From: HdN1 sp052035295
GTDB lineage: Bacteria > Pseudomonadota > Gammaproteobacteria > Pseudomonadales > Ketobacteraceae
NCBI GenBank assembly: GCA_052035295.1
Contig: JBPOHS010000176.1
Location: 1 to 7,454, forward strand
Direction of reading: 5' to 3'
Length of the DNA stretch: 7,454 nt
Within the stretch, counting starts at the first letter, position 1. Each line of letters starts with the position of its first letter. Shown one piece after another: positions 1 to 7,061 of this stretch. The position numbers and the translations under genes were made by a program. The notes under the pieces are model-generated. The model saw only the letters and a list, made by a program, of their open reading frames with translations. It was not told the DNA's origin and did no database searches.

Positions 1-109
1 AACCGCAAGCATTGTTTGCTGGGGTGTCGCCACGCTGCACCCATGTGCTCCACGTTCAGAATATTCAGCAGTACCTGGAACGTTCATAAAACTACGGAAG
101 ATTGCTTGA
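1..109 (+). other. Left-edge segment, possible 3' end of an unidentified upstream gene
   Basis: All three plus frames are open at the left edge. Frame 3 reads to a TAA at 87-89 and would end ...VQNIQQYLERS. Frame 2 reads to a TGA at 107-109, which directly abuts the GTG start at 110. Frame 1 stays open past the start. A minus-strand frame is also open from an ATG at 85-87 out of the window, but it has no visible ribosome binding site. None of these short peptides is one I recognise, so I cannot say whether a gene ends here. If frame 2 or frame 3 is real, the next gene would follow within 0-20 bases and probably be co-transcribed with it. Confidence 0.2.
96..100 (+). promoter_or_regulatory. 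Ribosome binding site (GGAAG) for the GTG start at 110
   Basis: GGAAG lies nine bases before the GTG codon, a workable Shine-Dalgarno spacing. The codon immediately before the GTG in the same frame is TGA (107-109), so the protein cannot start further upstream. The next in-frame ATG gives Met29, which would remove the first exonuclease motif (Asp13, Glu15). Together these fix GTG 110 as the likely start. Confidence 0.6.
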
Positions 110-3100
110 GTGAAAGAAACCGTGCAGGCAGCAGGCTTGATATTTGATTTAGAAGTCATCCCGGGGAAAGATTCCAAACCGGATGTCATCACCATGGTGG
201 GTGCGTTGCGGCCTGACACCGGCGCAGAGCTTGAAGTAAAAATTAAAGGTGATTTGCCGCAAGCTCTCGAAAAGTTGGATGCACTTTCACCCGGTGCCAC
301 CTTTGTACTGGGGCACAACATCATCAATCATGATTTGCCACTGCTGCGAAAAGTAGCACCCAAACTGCGCTTGCATGCGCTGCCGGTGATCGACACGTTA
401 AGACTCTCTCCGCTGGCTTTCCCACAAAATCCATATCATCGGTTGATCAAAGATTACAAACTCATCCGGCATAGCCTGAACTCTCCCTTGTCTGATTGCC
501 GTTCGACGTTGACCCTGTTTTCTGACCAAAAGCAGGCGTTTTGTCACTTGGGGCAGCAACTGCCTGCTGAAATCCTGTGCTATCAGGCACTGCTGGCGCC
601 TACCGAGTCTTGCGAACTAAGTGCCTTCTTTGCTGCAATGACCGGGCGTCGTACTGTATCCCTTGATGAAGCCCGCGCATTGATTCCCACGCTTCTCAAG
701 GAGCAAGACGGAACCTTGGGCCGGGATATCAAAGTCTGCCGCACTCGTCTCAATCAGTTGCTTGAGCTCGATTTGAAGAACGCTGAGATGCATTGGCCTT
801 TAGCATATTCCCTCGCATGGCTGAGAGTATCGGGTGGCAATTCGGTTATCCCTCCTTGGGTCTGGCACCAGTTCCCTGCCGTCAGCCAACTGATCAAGGA
901 GCTGCGCGATCTGCCGTGTGGACAACCCGAATGCCGCTACTGCGCTACGGTTCACGATCCCCGTCATGAGCTGCGGCGTTATTTTGCGGGGTTTGATGAT
1001 TTCCGACACGAAAAGCCGGGCAAGAGTCTTCAGCACGACATTGTGCTCGCCGGTATGCGAGGCGAGAACGTGCTGGCGGTATTGGCAACTGGCGGCGGCA
1101 AGTCCATCTGTTATCAGCTGCCGGCGCTCAATCGCTTTCATCGTAATGGCAGCTTGACCATCATCATCTCGCCCTTGCAATCGCTGATGAAAGATCAGGT
1201 TGATGGCATGCTGCAGCGCAATATTCAATGTACCGCCACCATGAATGGTCTGTTGAGCATGCCAGAGCGGGCTGATGTACTAGAAAAGGTACAAATGGGC
1301 GATATCGGTATTCTGCTGGTATCCCCTGAGCAATTCCGCAATAACGCCTTTTGTCAGGCGATCAGGCAGCGTCAGATAGGGGCGTGGATTTTCGATGAGG
1401 CGCATTGTCTCTCAAAATGGGGTAGCGACTTCCGGCCTGATTATTTGTACGTCTCCCGATTCATTCGCAATTACAGTGTCGACAGGCCTCTCGCCCCAAT
1501 CGGATGCTTTACGGCAACAGCCAAGAAAGAGGTGTTGGCAGATATCGCGGATCATTTCAAGGCAGCATTAGGCATCTACTTTACGCCGTTTCTCGGTACC
1601 CATGAGCGCGAAAACCTTCATTTTGATGTATTCCCCTGCAAGCAGGCAGAAAAACCCATGCGTGCGCACGCGTTGCTGAAAGCGCACATGCAGGAACATG
1701 AAGGTGGAGCAGTGGTTTTTGTTGCCAGCAGAAAACACGCAGAGAAATTGGCAGATTTTCTCATTACCCAGAATTGGCTTTGCAAGCACTTTCATGCAGG
1801 TCTGCGGCCGCATGAAAAGAAGGACATTCAGGACGATTTCAAGGCGGGGCGACTACAGGTTATCGTGGCCACGAACGCGTTCGGCATGGGAGTCGATAAA
1901 TCTGATATCCGCCTGGTGGTGCATGCAGACATTCCGGGATCGCTCGAAAATTACCTGCAGGAAGCGGGGCGTGCGGGGCGAGATCAGCAGGATGCACGTT
2001 GTGTGTTGCTCTACGATCCTCACGATATCGAGACACAGTTTGGGCTGGTTGAGCGCTCGAAACTTTCGCTAAAAGATATTCAGCAGATCCTCCGCAAATT
2101 AAGGCAGGAAAGCGCTCGACGCAAAGGCACTGAACTCATTATTACTGCTGGCGAGATCCTCATTGATGAAGAGGTCGAAACCAGTTTTGACTCCAGCGAT
2201 GGAAATGCCGAGACCAAGGTTGCGACTGCAGTCGCCTGGTTGGAGCGAGGCGAATATCTGTCGCGTGAGCAAAACAAGACCCTCATCTTTCCCGCCAAGC
2301 TCAAGATAAAAAAGGAGGAGATTGAGTCACGACTGCAACAGGCCAAGCTGTCAGTCAGACGCGCGCAGGAGTATCGCGCCATCCTGACCTGCATTGCTGA
2401 AGCACCTCCGGATAAGCCCATCAACACGGACTCGTTGATGCGACTCACCAGCATGACACACGAGGAGGTGGGATGCGCACTCAAGCAAATGGAAGAGCTG
2501 GGTTTGTTGAGTAATGACGCTCAATTGACCTTGTATGTGCGTCATGGGGTGACGGGGGCGGCCACTCAGCGATTGGTGCAGACGAAAATACTTGAAAAAG
2601 CGCTATTTCAGGTGCTTCATGAGCAGGCTCCCGATGCCGAATCGGGTCAGTGGCAAGATTTGAATCTTTCGCTTTTGGCTGCGCATTTGAAAGAAGAGAC
2701 AGAGTTTAACGACTTGCTCCCCTTTCATGTGCAAAGACTCTTGCGAACACTGGCAACAGGTAATGATGGCGAAAATCAGCACCGCAGTGTGTTTGAACTC
2801 AAGCAAATCAGCAGCGACTATTTTCGTCTGCGAATCAAGGAACACTTTACCTGGAAACAGGTTGAAGCGCTGGGTGAGAAGCGGCTGGTGACTGCCGACA
2901 AGGTTCTGACGTTCCTCATTTCAAAAATACCCTCTGGCAAGAGGGCAAAAGATGTTCTGCTGGAAACGACCATGGGCGAATTGGTCGGTGTCATTGAAGG
3001 CGACATGGAGCTGCGAACCCGGATTCCACCCGATCAGCGCCAGAAAGCCATTCAGCATGTGCTTTTGTACATGCACAAGCAGGAAATCATCACTCTGAAT

Positions 3101-5233
3101 CAAGGCTTGACCGTGATGCGGCGAGCGATGACGATCCAGGTCAACCGCGAGAAGCGTCACACCTACACCAAAGAAGATTACCAGCGTTTGAATGAGCACT
3201 ACACCGAAAAGTGTATTCAAGTGCATGTAATGCGCGAGTATGCTGAGCTTGGATTAAAGGATGTGGCGGCGGCATTAAGACTCGTATTCGATTATTTCAG
3301 CATGCCAAAAGCGGTTTTTTTGCGTCGTTACTTTCCGGGGCGGCAAACCGTACTTGACCGCCCAACCAGCGAAGATTCTTGGAAAATGATTACCGGCCAC
3401 TTGAGCCGTCCTCAGCAGCAAATCGTGGTAGATGACGAGGATCTCAACCGTTTGGTGCTGGCGGGGCCGGGGTCTGGTAAGACTCGCGTCATTGTGCACA
3501 GGATTGCGTACCTGATTCGAATTCGACGTGTGCCGACCAAGGCGATTGTGGCGCTGACTTTCAACCGGCACGCCGCCAATGAGATCAGCAAACGCTTGTT
3601 CACGATGCTTGGTCAGGAAGCCTACGGCGTCAGGGTACTTACCTATCACAGCATGGCCATGCGATTGACCGGTACACGATTTATGCCGGGTGAGAAGGTA
3701 GACGAGTCCAGACTCCGGACAGTACTTGAAGCCGCTGTTGAATATTTGGAAGGAAACCGCCAAGCGGAAGGGGAGGACAATATTCGCGATCAATTGCTGC
3801 GTGGGTATCGTTATATTCTCGTGGATGAATATCAGGATATCGATGACATGCAATACCGGCTGGTGAGTGCACTGGCCGGGCGCAACGCGGGCGAAGACCA
3901 GCGTCTGTGCATCATGGCCGTGGGCGATGATGATCAGAATATTTATGCCTGGCGAGAAACGAACAATCGCTATATTCAGCGTTTTCAGGAAGAGTATGGC
4001 GCTGAAACAAATTTCTTGACGGAAAACTATCGTTCGAGTCTGCACATTATTAATGTCTGTAATGTGGTCATCGCAGCCAATGCTGATCGCTTGAAAGTTG
4101 ATAATCCGATTGAGCGGGACTATAAACGAGAAGGAATGCCGGCAGGCGGGAAGTGGGAGTCGGTAGATCCTGCAAGACAAGGCAAAGTCCTCCGATTGCG
4201 TCTGCCCGAAAACGATCGTTCGAATGGCAATTTACAAGCTCAGGCGGCCTTTCACGAACTCAACCGATTGCTCGTGATTGAGAAAGGAGATTGGAATGGT
4301 TGTGCGATCCTTGCGCGTGCTCACCGCTACCTTTACCCCATTCAGGCGTGGTGTGAGATAAATGGCATCCCTTATTTTCTAGCGGCTGAGAACAGACGCA
4401 TGACCGTGAGCCGGCGTCGCGAGTTTGTCAGGTTTACGGACGCGCTAAAGATTGAAAAAGAGACCATGACGGCTGAGCAAGCGCAGGCCGTGCTGCAATT
4501 TCTTGACCTTGAATTGAGCTGGACAGTGTTCTTTGAGGAGGCGCTGAATCAGTTGAAATCCGAGGCAGGGGACTGCCATTTAACCCCCGGCGTCATCGTC
4601 GACTGGTTGTATGACTACGCGGGACAAATGCGCGAGCAATCGAAGCCCGGGTTATACCTGGGCACCGTGCATTCCGCCAAGGGCTTGGAGTTTCGCCATG
4701 TCGTTTTGTTGGACGGCAGCTGGGATTCGCGCGCTGAAAACTCTAGCGATGAGCGTAGATTATATTACGTTGGAATGACCCGGGCTGCGGAAACACTGAC
4801 GCTTGGCGAATTTGACTGCGGCAACCCGTTTAGCCAAACCGTGGCTGAACAGACAATGGTGGGTGAATGTTCCGGCAGCTATATGCCGGAGCTGGAGCGA
4901 CGCTTTTCACAGTTGAGCGAAAGTGAAATCGACTTGAGCTTTACTGCAAGGCATGACTCGGAGCATCAGATTCATCAGTCAGTGGCTCGGCTGAAGGAGG
5001 GGGATACGCTGTCTTGCCAGCGCAACGGCGATCGTTATGAATTTCTCGATAGACAGGGCTGTGTTGTTGCCCGCAGCACGAAAAAATTTGCCCCAGAGTT
5101 CCAAATTGAGCAGTGCGAGGTGGCAGCGATACTCATTCGCTCCATTAGGGATATAGATAAGAAATATCTTGATCAGCACAGGGTTGAACGTTGGGAGATC
5201 GTCGTTCCACGAGTTGTTGGCGGCAGTTTTTGA
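110..5233 (+). CDS. DEDD exonuclease - RecQ helicase - UvrD helicase fusion protein (1707 aa)
   Basis: A cytoplasmic DNA-processing enzyme with three modules. (1) Residues 1-140 are a DnaQ-like exonuclease: FDLE (D13, E15), GHNIINHD (D75) and LSDC (D129). The motif III histidine position holds N124. (2) CGQPECRYC...H at 270-282 (C270, C275, C278, H282) resembles a zinc site. (3) A RecQ core spans about 290-650: Walker A GGGKS (K331), DEAH 429-432, aromatic loop CLSKWG, FTATA 467-471, and QEAGRAGRD 617-625 (R621, R624). A winged-helix-like segment follows near 700-735, but the usual RecQ four-Cys zinc module is absent. (4) Residues about 735-1095 are an unassigned, mostly helical linker. (5) A UvrD/Rep core spans about 1100-1570: GPGSGKT (K1124), DEYQD 1239-1243, GDDDQNIYAWR, ENYRSS, TVHSAKGLEF 1519-1528, and YVGMTRA (R1558). 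(6) A tail of about 130 residues looks beta-rich. The frame is unbroken. The architecture and ATPase motifs are seen directly; a role in repair or anti-phage defence is inference. Databases would probably label it simply a RecQ-family helicase. Confidence 0.93.
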   Translation: MKETVQAAGLIFDLEVIPGKDSKPDVITMVGALRPDTGAELEVKIKGDLPQALEKLDALSPGATFVLGHNIINHDLPLLRKVAPKLRLHALPVIDTLRLSPLAFPQNPYHRLIKDYKLIRHSLNSPLSDCRSTLTLFSDQKQAFCHLGQQLPAEILCYQALLAPTESCELSAFFAAMTGRRTVSLDEARALIPTLLKEQDGTLGRDIKVCRTRLNQLLELDLKNAEMHWPLAYSLAWLRVSGGNSVIPPWVWHQFPAVSQLIKELRDLPCGQPECRYCATVHDPRHELRRYFAGFDDFRHEKPGKSLQHDIVLAGMRGENVLAVLATGGGKSICYQLPALNRFHRNGSLTIIISPLQSLMKDQVDGMLQRNIQCTATMNGLLSMPERADVLEKVQMGDIGILLVSPEQFRNNAFCQAIRQRQIGAWIFDEAHCLSKWGSDFRPDYLYVSRFIRNYSVDRPLAPIGCFTATAKKEVLADIADHFKAALGIYFTPFLGTHERENLHFDVFPCKQAEKPMRAHALLKAHMQEHEGGAVVFVASRKHAEKLADFLITQNWLCKHFHAGLRPHEKKDIQDDFKAGRLQVIVATNAFGMGVDKSDIRLVVHADIPGSLENYLQEAGRAGRDQQDARCVLLYDPHDIETQFGLVERSKLSLKDIQQILRKLRQESARRKGTELIITAGEILIDEEVETSFDSSDGNAETKVATAVAWLERGEYLSREQNKTLIFPAKLKIKKEEIESRLQQAKLSVRRAQEYRAILTCIAEAPPDKPINTDSLMRLTSMTHEEVGCALKQMEELGLLSNDAQLTLYVRHGVTGAATQRLVQTKILEKALFQVLHEQAPDAESGQWQDLNLSLLAAHLKEETEFNDLLPFHVQRLLRTLATGNDGENQHRSVFELKQISSDYFRLRIKEHFTWKQVEALGEKRLVTADKVLTFLISKIPSGKRAKDVLLETTMGELVGVIEGDMELRTRIPPDQRQKAIQHVLLYMHKQEIITLNQGLTVMRRAMTIQVNREKRHTYTKEDYQRLNEHYTEKCIQVHVMREYAELGLKDVAAALRLVFDYFSMPKAVFLRRYFPGRQTVLDRPTSEDSWKMITGHLSRPQQQIVVDDEDLNRLVLAGPGSGKTRVIVHRIAYLIRIRRVPTKAIVALTFNRHAANEISKRLFTMLGQEAYGVRVLTYHSMAMRLTGTRFMPGEKVDESRLRTVLEAAVEYLEGNRQAEGEDNIRDQLLRGYRYILVDEYQDIDDMQYRLVSALAGRNAGEDQRLCIMAVGDDDQNIYAWRETNNRYIQRFQEEYGAETNFLTENYRSSLHIINVCNVVIAANADRLKVDNPIERDYKREGMPAGGKWESVDPARQGKVLRLRLPENDRSNGNLQAQAAFHELNRLLVIEKGDWNGCAILARAHRYLYPIQAWCEINGIPYFLAAENRRMTVSRRREFVRFTDALKIEKETMTAEQAQAVLQFLDLELSWTVFFEEALNQLKSEAGDCHLTPGVIVDWLYDYAGQMREQSKPGLYLGTVHSAKGLEFRHVVLLDGSWDSRAENSSDERRLYYVGMTRAAETLTLGEFDCGNPFSQTVAEQTMVGECSGSYMPELERRFSQLSESEIDLSFTARHDSEHQIHQSVARLKEGDTLSCQRNGDRYEFLDRQGCVVARSTKKFAPEFQIEQCEVAAILIRSIRDIDKKYLDQHRVERWEIVVPRVVGGSF

Positions 5234-5474
5234 CATGAGGCGCACCACAAGCGCACTCACAGGCGAACATGCAGCGCTTCGGCTTGTAGCGCATTATGCT
5301 TACTGTTCGCTTCCCCCAACCGAATCACAAACACAAATGCAGCAAGTTCGTAGAGATTAACATCTGCTATGGAAAGGGTTCCGATGTTCTTTAAAGTTTG
5401 AGCGCACACCGGCAAAACGAAAGAAGTACAAATTCTCTGTCGAAGATTCCATTCGATCCGCCCGTTTAATCAAT

Positions 5475-5494
5475 AAAAAACCATGAATTTCAGG
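5475..5494 (-). terminator. Weak candidate rho-independent terminator for fic
   Basis: Read on the minus strand, CCTGAAATTCATGG (5494-5481) can form a short stem with one bulged base, followed directly by six T residues (5480-5475) and more A/T. It lies 55 bases past the fic stop codon. The stem is only about four pairs, so its strength is doubtful; the T-tract is the better part of the evidence. Confidence 0.25.
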
Positions 5495-5520
5495 AAAAAC
5501 CGTTATCCGCCATTTTTCCT
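5492..5520. terminator. AT-rich inverted repeat between convergent genes, possible weak bidirectional terminator
   Basis: Perfect 8-bp arms AGGAAAAA (5492-5499) and TTTTTCCT (5513-5520) flank a 13-base loop. The placement between two converging genes suits a shared terminator, and each arm supplies a T-tract on one strand. The stem has only two G/C pairs, so it is probably weak, and it may be incidental in AT-rich DNA. Confidence 0.25.
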
Positions 5521-5549
5521 TTGTACTAATCAGCTTTGATGGCTTGCTT

Positions 5550-6887
5550 TCACCGCCCCAACCTCGCCTCCAAATCATCCGGCACCAAAAACAGGAAACT
5601 CTTCCCGTCTTTCACTTTTGTCAGCAACTTGAAGGTATCTGACATCTGAATCAGGTCACGACGCGCGGTCTCATACACCACACCATGAGAGTTCTGATGC
5701 TCCTGAACCCGGTATGCGAACCGCGGGTGTCGTAGCGCATGACGCAATAGCGCCAACTGCCTGAAGTTCAGCTTGCCTCTCAACTTGCTGTTGTGTCGCA
5801 ACAAGGCTTCGGCCTCACTGATTCCTTGCTGCTTATCGTGCAAGTAACGCTGCAGCTCATCAATGGCACGCTTTATGACTTCAAGCTGGTACAACACAAA
5901 GTAGGTCAGGTCTCCCCCATCGGTTTCCGTTTCCAGGTACGCTTTCCCGTAGGCTGTCGGGCTGATCTTGATGATTTTTGATATCGAGATGTACTCCATC
6001 ATCCAGTACCCTTCACGCGCCATACACCAGTAAAACAACGCTCTCGCTGTGCGGCCATTCCCGTCGACAAAAGGGTGATCATAGGCAAGCATGAAGTGCA
6101 AAATGATCGCTCGCACAATCGGGTGAACGAACTGCTCCTTGTCAGGCTCGTTGGCAAACTCGCATAAGCGCATCAATCTTTCAGGCAGGGTTTTGGCTGG
6201 AGGGGGCTGGTGCAAGATTTTGCCGTCTGTGTTATCGACGACATTGATATCGTCCTCATCCTCCCGAAAGCATCCCGCCTTGGCGGGGTTATCGAGAGTG
6301 TCCTCGGTTAACAACCGGTGGAGCTCAAAGATTATCTCTGGCGTCAGGCGTTCCTTTTTGATCTCCTGAATAAACTGCATCGCGTGAAAATTATTCAGGA
6401 TCATCTGCTCGCTCTTATCCCGAGGGTGCCTGTTCTGCCTGATCATCTCCTTGGCAGATACACGGGTGGTTGCTGCCCCCTCAAGCTGGCTAGAGCTGAT
6501 CGCTTCTTCAACCAGTGAGCGGATCAGGTAGGTGTTGCGGCTGTCTTCGTTGATGACGGGTTGGCTGAGTGTAAGCGTGCCAGCGCAGTGCATGTCGAAC
6601 CAATGCAAGCTGGCCGGGAGCGGGTCGACATCGCAAAACCAGAAGGGTTGACCATTAATCTGCTGCAGGGGAACGAGCTTTGATCGCGACGCCCTGGCGA
6701 GCTTCACCATGGCCCACCACTCCTCATGTGACAGTGGTTCTGGCGGAGGGAGGTATCTCAGCTTGTTCCAGTGCAAATAGCCACGCTCTGGGTCTGCTGG
6801 CCTGAGCTCAAGTCTCGACTCGACCGCTTTGGCGATGGCAGGCGCAACAAAAGGCTTATAATCGGGTGGGGATGCCGGGATTTTCAT
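5550..6887 (-). CDS. Class II Fic family protein (probable protein AMP-transferase) with C-terminal winged helix
   Basis: A complete 445-residue Fic protein. The family mostly transfers AMP from ATP to a hydroxyl side chain of a target protein; the target here is unknown. The catalytic loop HPFVDGNGR is intact (H271 base, D275 for Mg, N277, R279). The inhibitory helix motif S-x-x-x-E-G (S132 to E136-G137) lies N-terminal to the Fic core, which makes it class II: its Glu would occupy the ATP gamma-phosphate site and keep the enzyme off, so no separate antitoxin is needed. Residues 35-100 (HWNKLRYLPPPEPLSHEEWW and on) are the N-terminal domain typical of this subfamily. Residues 375-440 look like a winged helix, possibly DNA-binding. 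The start is ATG with a weak GTGAG six bases before it, and the MKIP-x-x-PP opening suits the subfamily. It follows a second fic gene by 174 bases and converges with the helicase fusion. Confidence 0.92.
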   Translation of the reverse strand: MKIPASPPDYKPFVAPAIAKAVESRLELRPADPERGYLHWNKLRYLPPPEPLSHEEWWAMVKLARASRSKLVPLQQINGQPFWFCDVDPLPASLHWFDMHCAGTLTLSQPVINEDSRNTYLIRSLVEEAISSSQLEGAATTRVSAKEMIRQNRHPRDKSEQMILNNFHAMQFIQEIKKERLTPEIIFELHRLLTEDTLDNPAKAGCFREDEDDINVVDNTDGKILHQPPPAKTLPERLMRLCEFANEPDKEQFVHPIVRAIILHFMLAYDHPFVDGNGRTARALFYWCMAREGYWMMEYISISKIIKISPTAYGKAYLETETDGGDLTYFVLYQLEVIKRAIDELQRYLHDKQQGISEAEALLRHNSKLRGKLNFRQLALLRHALRHPRFAYRVQEHQNSHGVVYETARRDLIQMSDTFKLLTKVKDGKSFLFLVPDDLEARLGR

Positions 6888-6909
6888 CAGACACTCACGG
6901 GCTGGCTTT

Positions 6910-6938
6910 ATCTACTAATTTTTAGAATATTAGTAGAT
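6910..6938. repeat. Perfect inverted repeat upstream of fic, candidate operator
   Basis: Arms ATCTACTAAT (6910-6919) and ATTAGTAGAT (6929-6938) are perfect reverse complements separated by nine bases. The centre-to-centre spacing of the half-sites is 19 bases, about two helical turns, so a dimer could bind both on one face of the DNA. The repeat ends 22 bases before the fic start codon and covers the candidate -10 element, which is where a repressor site would be expected. The C-terminal winged helix of the Fic protein itself is one possible ligand; that is inference. Confidence 0.6.
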
Positions 6939-6956
6939 GACGGTCAGGCAGTGCAA
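6927..6956 (-). promoter_or_regulatory. Candidate sigma-70 promoter for fic
   Basis: On the minus strand TTGCAC (6956-6951) and TAATAT (6932-6927) are 18 bases apart, each matching four of six consensus bases. The -10 box lies within the inverted repeat at 6910-6938, and transcription would start about 30 bases before the fic ATG. The match is moderate and the region is AT-rich, so other -10 boxes are possible. Read-through from the upstream fic gene could also supply transcript. Confidence 0.35.
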
Positions 6957-7004
6957 TAAAACAGCCTAAGATATTGTTTTAAAAAGGTTTTATGCAAAGC
7001 CTCC

Positions 7005-7021
7005 ATTAGTAAGTAGGAGAT
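7005..7021. repeat. Degenerate copy of the TACTAAT/ATTAGTA half-site
   Basis: ATTAGTA at 7005-7011 matches the first seven bases of the ATTAGTAGAT arm, and AGAT follows after six intervening bases. It faces the perfect copy at 7045-7054. It may be a decayed operator half-site or chance similarity. Confidence 0.3.
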
Positions 7022-7044
7022 AGGAACCGCTGAATGGCCGACTC

Positions 7045-7054
7045 ATCTACTAAT
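7045..7054. repeat. Third exact copy of the 10-bp half-site ATCTACTAAT
   Basis: This string is identical to the left arm of the inverted repeat at 6910-6938 and lies 106 bases from its right arm, just past the stop codon of the partial fic gene (7062-7064). An exact third copy of a 10-mer in a 174-base intergenic region is unlikely by chance, even allowing for AT richness. Possible meanings are an auxiliary operator site or the remnant of a duplicated regulatory region. Confidence 0.5.
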
Positions 7055-7061
7055 CGACACG

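Larger units (their letters stand above)
5234..5549. other. Convergent intergenic region without a supported gene
   Basis: These 316 bases separate the stop codon of the helicase fusion from the stop codon of the convergent fic gene. The right half is AT-rich. Short frames cross it on both strands, but they have no recognisable product, no good ribosome binding site, and overlap the flanking genes, so I do not call them. The only structure seen is a pair of weak hairpins near 5475-5520. A TACTAATC string at 5524-5531 matches the half-site found upstream of fic, possibly by chance. Confidence 0.6.

Noticed and set aside
51..86. ACGTTC/GAACGT inverted repeat and repeated ACGTTCA before the helicase gene, considered as a LexA-type or other operator
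   Set aside because: The arms are only six bases, the spacing matches no LexA box I know, and the stretch may be coding sequence of the upstream gene.
800..1228. 142-codon open frame on the minus strand
   Set aside because: It is antisense to the zinc-like motif and the RecQ Walker A region, and its composition fits a shadow frame.
3275..4180. 301-codon open frame on the minus strand
   Set aside because: It lies wholly antisense to the UvrD helicase core, whose motifs are intact on the plus strand. The translated product resembles no protein family I know.
5272..5300. GCGCT...AGCGC repeat, considered as a terminator or integron attC site
   Set aside because: The stem is five pairs with no T-tract, and the attC core sequences are absent.
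5169..5360. 63-codon plus-strand frame over the end of the helicase gene
   Set aside because: It overlaps the helicase coding end in another frame, lacks a ribosome binding site, and is not recognisable.
5357..5578. 73-codon minus-strand frame downstream of fic
   Set aside because: It overlaps the last codons of fic, has no convincing ribosome binding site of its own, and its peptide shows no domain-like pattern.
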